64,000 bases of DNA from Streptomyces sp. NBC_01689 (GTDB lineage Bacteria > Actinomycetota > Actinomycetes > Streptomycetales > Streptomycetaceae), in the NCBI RefSeq assembly GCF_036250675.1, contig NZ_CP109592.1, positions 868,001-932,000 on the forward strand, given 5' to 3'. Of this stretch, positions 61,901 through 64,000 are shown in pieces. Position 1 is the first letter of the stretch; every line of letters begins with the position of its first letter. The notes beneath the pieces are model-generated. The model was not told the DNA's origin, ran no database searches, and saw nothing but the letters and a program-made list of their open reading frames with translations. The translations under genes and the position numbers were made by a program.

Positions 61901-62736
61901 ACGGCGTCGATACGGGCCCGGCGCAGGCCGTCCGCGAGCAGGTGCGGGTCACGGGCCTGCGCGTCGTCGAGGATCACACAGGTCGCGCCGCTCAGCAGCG
62001 GCACCCAGACCTCGAAACTGAGCGCGTCGAAGGCCGGGTTGGACAGACTCGCGCACCGCGCGTCCTCAGCCAGGCGGATCGGGCCGGGACGAGCCAGGCG
62101 CAGCACGCCGGCGTCCCGTACCTCGACGCCCTTGGGGCGGCCCGTGGTGCCCGAGGTGTAGAAGAGGAAGGCCACGGGGTCGTCGCCGCCCGAGACGGAA
62201 CCCGTACCGGTACGGCCACCGGTACGGGTGCCGGTGGCCGGCTCGTTGCCGAGGCGGTCCGCGAGCCGGTCACCCCGGCCGACGTCCGCCACGGGCTCCG
62301 CCGAGGGGCCCGCGCCGGTCGTGTCGAGGAGGTCCGCGGCGTGCAGGTGCCGCACCGCCGCGGGGACCTCCGGGTCCTCCGTGTCGGTGTCCAGCACGAG
62401 GACGCGGGCTCCGGAGTCGTCGAGAATGTGGCGTCGGCGCCCGGCCGGGCTCTGCGCGTCGAGCGGCACCACGGTGGCACCGGCCCGGCGGATGCCGAGC
62501 ATCACGCACACCAGTTGCCAGGAGCGGGGCAGCCGCACCGCGACCGCTTGCCCCGGGCGGACGCCGTGCGCGCGCAGACCTCGGGCCATGGCCAGGCTGC
62601 GGCGGTCCAGTTCCGCGTAGTCGAGGGCGCGCTCGCCGTCGATCACGGCGGTGGCGGCGGGACGGCGGCGGGCCTGCGCGAGGACGGCGTCGGCGAGCGT
62701 CGGCGGCTGCGCGGCGCCGGGGTCCTGGTCGTTCAT
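52996..62736 (-). CDS. hybrid NRPS-PKS, A-PCP-C-A-PCP-KS-KR-ACP-TE
   Basis: 3246 residues. ATG 62736 (GGAGG seven bases upstream) overlaps the previous stop; a GTG one codon earlier is possible. Domains: A1 (about 25-510; code read as DAFLLGVTF, aliphatic Ile/Val-like), PCP1 (S586), C (about 640-1080; HHIAVDG, His838), A2 (about 1165-1650; DVQVIAHVV, proline-type), PCP2 (S1720), KS (about 1775-2195; C1952, H2088 and the KSQIGH His), a disordered linker, a reductase structural half and an active-looking KR (about 2400-2830; GGTGGIG, SSLSAQFGG, QFDYAAAG), ACP (S2923), TE (GWSFG, S3058). No acyltransferase domain lies between KS and KR, so malonyl must be loaded in trans. Predicted product is an aliphatic residue, proline and one reduced C2 unit. 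Confidence 0.93.
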   Translation of the reverse strand: MNDQDPGAAQPPTLADAVLAQARRRPAATAVIDGERALDYAELDRRSLAMARGLRAHGVRPGQAVAVRLPRSWQLVCVMLGIRRAGATVVPLDAQSPAGRRRHILDDSGARVLVLDTDTEDPEVPAAVRHLHAADLLDTTGAGPSAEPVADVGRGDRLADRLGNEPATGTRTGGRTGTGSVSGGDDPVAFLFYTSGTTGRPKGVEVRDAGVLRLARPGPIRLAEDARCASLSNPAFDALSFEVWVPLLSGATCVILDDAQARDPHLLADGLRRARIDAVFVTTALFNAVVDKVPTCFDTVGRVLVGGEQLNAVRIRQWYRDNPDAPTRLVNVYGPTECTTFALAHPIPRDFDGDVVPVGRPLPATGALLAVDGSRPAETGEVGELLLSGEGLAIGYRSLPEETARRFVRLPWHDGGRDLWYRTGDLVRRDTSDDITYVGRTDRQVKVRGFRIEPGEVERQLTAHPAVRQAHVCTLRDVDGAHELLAYLVLGSTMTFEEYDRHLAAVLPAYMRPHRTHLVDALPRNPNGKIDEAALLNSPAEPWRRVRTDDPEVTEDQRQLLELAGTMLGMSGLRPDDRWIPNGGDSLKALRLCFEIRDRWHVDLPQSLVLQADFAALSDAIADGGERSLPHPPPVAAPSGLRTAPATSEQQRLWLLHRRDPHSRAYDVPLAFHLEGPVDEDALRAALRRLVERHPALRTSFRAAPDGLLQEIGDPYDPWQPPDGLRTPTASAVPDPPAVSGAPHPSHAPAESVVPHPLAVSATPRLSVAPVAPAESAASAVPTAAEAATASDRPAVTGWREAARHFFAPPFDLGTPRMLRAALVQDTEGSVLLLHLHHIAVDGWSLSTLFRDLSADCAEPADGTRDTRSEDSTAVTTAATASVTPVDFALWQRDWHGSPAYRHQRDTLRRHYAALEAPAPVPPTEAGTPRARLLRTSLDLVRRSRLDRLGADLGLTRFQLLLAAYSWSLYGVTGATRPLVAAPVAGRPRAEFDSTVGMFANTVLLPTELAPGRPLREQLAAQAAGAQEVLRRQDVALSDVLTDHRFGGDGPPFDFMFVLENTDFDAFSLPGCRVRPLWVEATEAKCALTLSVVEREDGFDCLWEYAEERIDTERVTAAARLFRRAVDLLTEDRADTLTDLVAPYRRALPEPGRGAETTPAFTTVAEGFARQVRRTPDAPAVTSGDRTLTYTELDARAAALAAELLRGHPVPADPRTPARIALHLPPSVEHVVALLAAARLNLTVVPLDPAYPPALLREVLRQIDPVCVLVAPGGDGNLAAIAPPDLHRHTVDLGDLGALAARDLSAGPNEPGPAEPGPTPHPGLRPLYTLFTSGSTGTPKGVDVPDRTLCNLLHWQAGAGGLPGAAVTQQFSMLSFDVSFQEVFTTLCSGGRLQLVRPEWRQDLPALLDQLESAGVERLFLPCVALQLLAEHAVHSGRFPSRLREVIAAGEQLMCTDAVRAWFAGMPGARLFNHYGPTETHVVSALCLDGDPAEWPSRPAVGRPVDNAVLRVVDESGEPVPPGATGDLLIGGAMAAPCYLGDNDLNRIRFVELPGAGTFYRSGDHAHFDGDGLLHYDGRADDQIKLSGHRLELGQVEAALLSHPAVLGALVVQDGEGLVALLQCRGDDDPDPAELTRHLAGLLPPHVRVRDFRRVDALPRTPSGKLDRRTAPTTGRELRATGAAPEHATEREARLCALFLRVTGKAVAPDQRFFDAGASSLDLMRFHLRCGADLGLVFTVADLFEHVTVRSLSRHLDTVNGAAPPTGPGHDTAGGPGARPGAPTPAGTAHGQETTEPVAVIGMAVRLPGAPDLAAFWRMVESGGRGITYFPAAEGRVGARSQLDGPLAFDPERFGISRQEARLMDPQQRHLLMSCVEALAHAGIADPGTSRTGLIAGCGENTYFQSMLREADPAELPDSFRMALHHDKDFLATKAAYHLGLTGPAFTVQAACASSLVGVHVAAGLLRQGDADIMLAGGVLVDPLLTDGYTYRPQHIFSPDGHCRPFSDDAGGTVGASGVGVVVLKTLSRARLDGDTVYAVITGSAVNNDGSEKLGYSAPSVTGQREVIRTALRRSGRTGSDVGYVEAHGTGTRLGDPVEVGALRQAFDLADSAHCALSSVKSQIGHLGAAAGVVGLVRAALSVHHGLIPPNIDFRRLNPEIGSDPTPFHVPATARAWPDGRPRVAGVSSFGIGGTNAHLILEHPDTPPSERAPGTIPCLVLSGGSERALRADAGRVAEYLTGRPETYAQVLRHLQAGRPALAYRAATVAHSPQSAISWLRGLADGDVPLTPDEDTTPPSHPDQRRASGPGGAPDLRKAEPSDHGLRPRPDADDSRARETSRAWAGGETPAWPEGPAPAPWDFPPPSFDLTDHDFPRATPAPRTAPEPPPALSGTGAPDRAPEEQWLHQTIWARSRRAVPADGPPSHRVVVVVADGSTAPEDWRGLETGHTRVVHVTAASAYARVADDRYEVDPADPQALTHLLKVLTRDADDGVEWLHALPLAVRGPVDEDSLEHARHACLDAPAALCQALAGLPAHLRPRVWWLSHRAQPVTGPVDRPELALLAGAVDVPRQEIGLDTRWLDLPGGEPADWAHLLPLVLTDEPAASRPEPRLALRGGYWWRPARQPVPRPLPHGGAALARGTGTHLILGGTGGIGASIAAWLLEHTEGRVVLLARRPHLPPALSAHSARVTLVEADLAEGNRDAVLDLLAPHLGRLDGIVHAVGTAAGALLARRDGHALRHATEAKLRAALLTERLIALHRPRYAAYCSSLSAQFGGVGQFDYAAAGGVLDAFAHHDPDPSDSATVRLGIGWDVWRETGMALDSLTTDARHQEHLAVGLSSAEGLRAFADALEAQLPHLLVSTTPLEASRYFYEPPPRTGTDPATARTTPTAFDELTQAVCQLLGVDSFDPETSLYDLGADSLTLLDLLSEVKRLYGVDLDLARLGHRASLNEILAQLGPPATPDTPDDPVSVEIWQRGDGADVLCLIHPVGGDIQAYRPLVSALDPHTTVCLIPDPALRDPGLPGWSVDERAARYHAALRARFPDRDTRLRLAGWSFGALVALSMAAEAETTGRTVAGLYLLDPPPAHGPARTHGYDDHDLRTVFEHELRGNGAQSPLAGAGQAYAERLAHCCRANLDAMSTHTPPRLTRTPSTLWLATNAVTDLPPAPDARSTAGEWRALLPDGSAVHRLRVSHYEIVTGPHIERVARTINDGAPTRHRPGGGARHPRPSTAAPTPPPPANHS

Positions 62737-64000
62737 CACGCCTCCTCCCCGGGGGTGGCGAACACCGCGCCGAGCGCGGCGAGTTCCGTCTCGATCTGCC
62801 GGGCCACGTGCGGGACCTCGGTGTTCTCCAGGACTTCCCAGTGGTCACAGTCCAGTGGCTCGACGCGGAAGTCGCCCTCGGCACGCCGTTGCCAGAAGGC
62901 GCGGACGTCCGAGACGTACACCGGATCGGGCTCGCCGCCGACCGCCTGGACCAGGACCAGCCGCGCCGCCGACGGGGCCGGGACGTGGTCGCGGGCGGTC
63001 ATCCGGTTGTGGTTGTAGATGCGGAAGTACTGGTCGATCTGTTCGTCGTCGATGCCCGGGTACATGCCGTTGAACTTCACGAGCTTGTCCTTGAACTCGG
63101 CCAGGTCCACGGGCTCGACCGCCGCGCGTGCCGCGGGATCGTCGGTGGCCTGGGTGTCGAGGAGCACCACACCGACGCCGCGGCGGCCGGCCCGTGCCAG
63201 ACGGCGTCCCATCTCGTGCGCGACGAGACCGCCGTACGAGAGCCCGGTGAGGACGAGGGGACCGTCGCCGAGCGGGGCGACGAGCCGGAGGTAGGCCTCG
63301 GCCATGGCTTCGACGCTGGGCAGGAACTCCTCCCCCGGGTTCACCCCCGGGGACTGGATGCCGTACAGGCCGACCTGTTCGGGCAGGGTCGCGGCCAGGG
63401 AGAGGTAGCAGAACGCGGTACCGCCGGCGGGGTGGACGCAGATGACGTTCCCCTGGCCGGAACCGGCCCTGAACTCGATGAGGTTGCTGGGCGGGGGGCC
63501 CGACCGCTCCTGCCGGACGAGTCCGCCGAGCGCTTCGATGGTCGGGTGGAGCATCAGGTCGCGGACCGGGATCGTGGCGCCGAGGCGGTCGCGTACGCGG
63601 TGGGCCATCTTGATGGCCGAGAGACTGGTGCCGCCGATGTCGAAGAAGCTGTCGCTGATGCCGATGTCGGGGAACAGCAGGATCTCCCGCCATATCTGAT
63701 ACAGCGTCAACTCAATGTGGTCGCGCGGGCTGGCCGTGTTGACCTGGCCGAGGACGGTCTCCCCCGCCTGGCGCAGCAGGGCCTCCCGGTCGAGCTTGCC
63801 GTTGCGGCTCAGCGGCAGGGACGGCATCTCGACGACGACCGCCGGGATCATGTAGTCGGGCAGTCGGTCGGCCAGGGCCGCGCGCCACTCGTGCGGTGCG
63901 CGGGCGGGAGTGTCGCCGCGGCCGACGCCCGCGACGAGCCGGGGCTCGGCGGCCGACTCCCGGTCCAGCAGCACGGCGGCCTCACGCACTCCCGGCACGT
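62736..64000 (-). CDS. NRPS, C-terminal part (A end, PCP, TE), partial
   Basis: The 5' end is outside the window; about 420 codons are visible. They contain the end of an adenylation domain (YMIPAVVVEMPSLPLSRNGKLDREAL, core motif with the catalytic Lys), a carrier domain (FFDIGGTSLSAIKMA, the phosphopantetheine Ser) and a type I thioesterase (VICVHPAGGTAFCYLSLA, GLSYGGLVAHEMG with the Ser, and CDHWEVLE with the His). A free-standing A-PCP-TE could load one amino acid and pass it to a hydroxyl or amine as an ester or amide. Its stop overlaps the start of the large NRPS-PKS, so expression is coupled. Confidence 0.93.
   Translation of the reverse strand, partial: VPGVREAAVLLDRESAAEPRLVAGVGRGDTPARAPHEWRAALADRLPDYMIPAVVVEMPSLPLSRNGKLDREALLRQAGETVLGQVNTASPRDHIELTLYQIWREILLFPDIGISDSFFDIGGTSLSAIKMAHRVRDRLGATIPVRDLMLHPTIEALGGLVRQERSGPPPSNLIEFRAGSGQGNVICVHPAGGTAFCYLSLAATLPEQVGLYGIQSPGVNPGEEFLPSVEAMAEAYLRLVAPLGDGPLVLTGLSYGGLVAHEMGRRLARAGRRGVGVVLLDTQATDDPAARAAVEPVDLAEFKDKLVKFNGMYPGIDDEQIDQYFRIYNHNRMTARDHVPAPSAARLVLVQAVGGEPDPVYVSDVRAFWQRRAEGDFRVEPLDCDHWEVLENTEVPHVARQIETELAALGAVFATPGEEA

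Overview
The window is high-GC (about 70 percent or more) actinobacterial chromosome, almost certainly from a Streptomyces or close relative. Signs of this are GTG and TTG starts with strong ribosome binding sites, long GC-rich I-shaped terminators, Tat and Sec signal peptides, a SapA-like spore protein, several RsbW/STAS regulators, very large secreted subtilases and a modular NRPS-PKS cluster. Gene density and spacing are those of a normal chromosome. I saw no transposase, integrase, CRISPR array, rRNA operon or replication origin.

Layout. 1-17 kb: mixed housekeeping and accessory genes. These are a VOC protein end, an acyltransferase, an SRPBCC protein, an orphan gcvH with an unusual glycine tRNA-like gene upstream, an NCS1 permease, a small SH3-like secreted protein, Nudix, an NAD(P)-binding protein, a TetR/SDR divergent pair with a rich operator, a hemolysin-type repeat protein, an FBP-domain/TetR divergent pair, a GDSL hydrolase, a SapA-like protein, the remains of a phosphodiester glycosidase, an MHYT membrane protein and a CYTH-CHAD protein. 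17-25 kb: a stress and partner-switching island (CsbD, PRC-barrel, an RsbW-like ATPase, three STAS proteins and a 1392-residue hybrid kinase-receiver-phosphatase). 25-32 kb: secreted degradative enzymes (a 1250-residue subtilase and a GH54 arabinofuranosidase with two ricin-type lectin domains). 32-43 kb: RibB coupled to a HAD phosphatase, a metallophosphoesterase, an L,D-transpeptidase, a photolyase, a cytosolic 5'-nucleotidase, a PiT phosphate transporter, a small membrane protein, PPK2 and another HAD protein. 44-49 kb: a second, paralogous subtilase with a TTG start, an orphan roadblock protein and an ArsR regulator. 49.6-64 kb: one minus-strand biosynthetic operon.

The biosynthetic operon enters from beyond the right edge. 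In order of transcription it encodes the end of an NRPS (A-PCP-TE), a 3246-residue NRPS-PKS (A-PCP-C-A-PCP-KS-KR-ACP-TE, with no acyltransferase domain), a GSCFA protein, an SGNH protein, a TauD/TfdA dioxygenase and an uncharacterised Ala-rich protein. Reading the second A domain by hand gives a proline-type code (DVQVIAHVV) and the first an aliphatic code (DAFLLGVTF). The predicted chain is an aliphatic amino acid, then proline, then one reduced acetate unit. With a dioxygenase that could hydroxylate proline and SGNH-fold proteins that could acylate the hydroxyl, this resembles the detoxin/rimosamide depsipeptide family. The assignment is inference.

The other observation that stands out is the tRNA-like gene at 2960-3032. 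It folds as a full cloverleaf with a UCC anticodon, an encoded CCA and the bacterial glycyl-tRNA synthetase identity bases, but its T loop and anticodon loop depart from those of translating tRNAs. It could be a glycine donor for the peptidoglycan bridge rather than for the ribosome.
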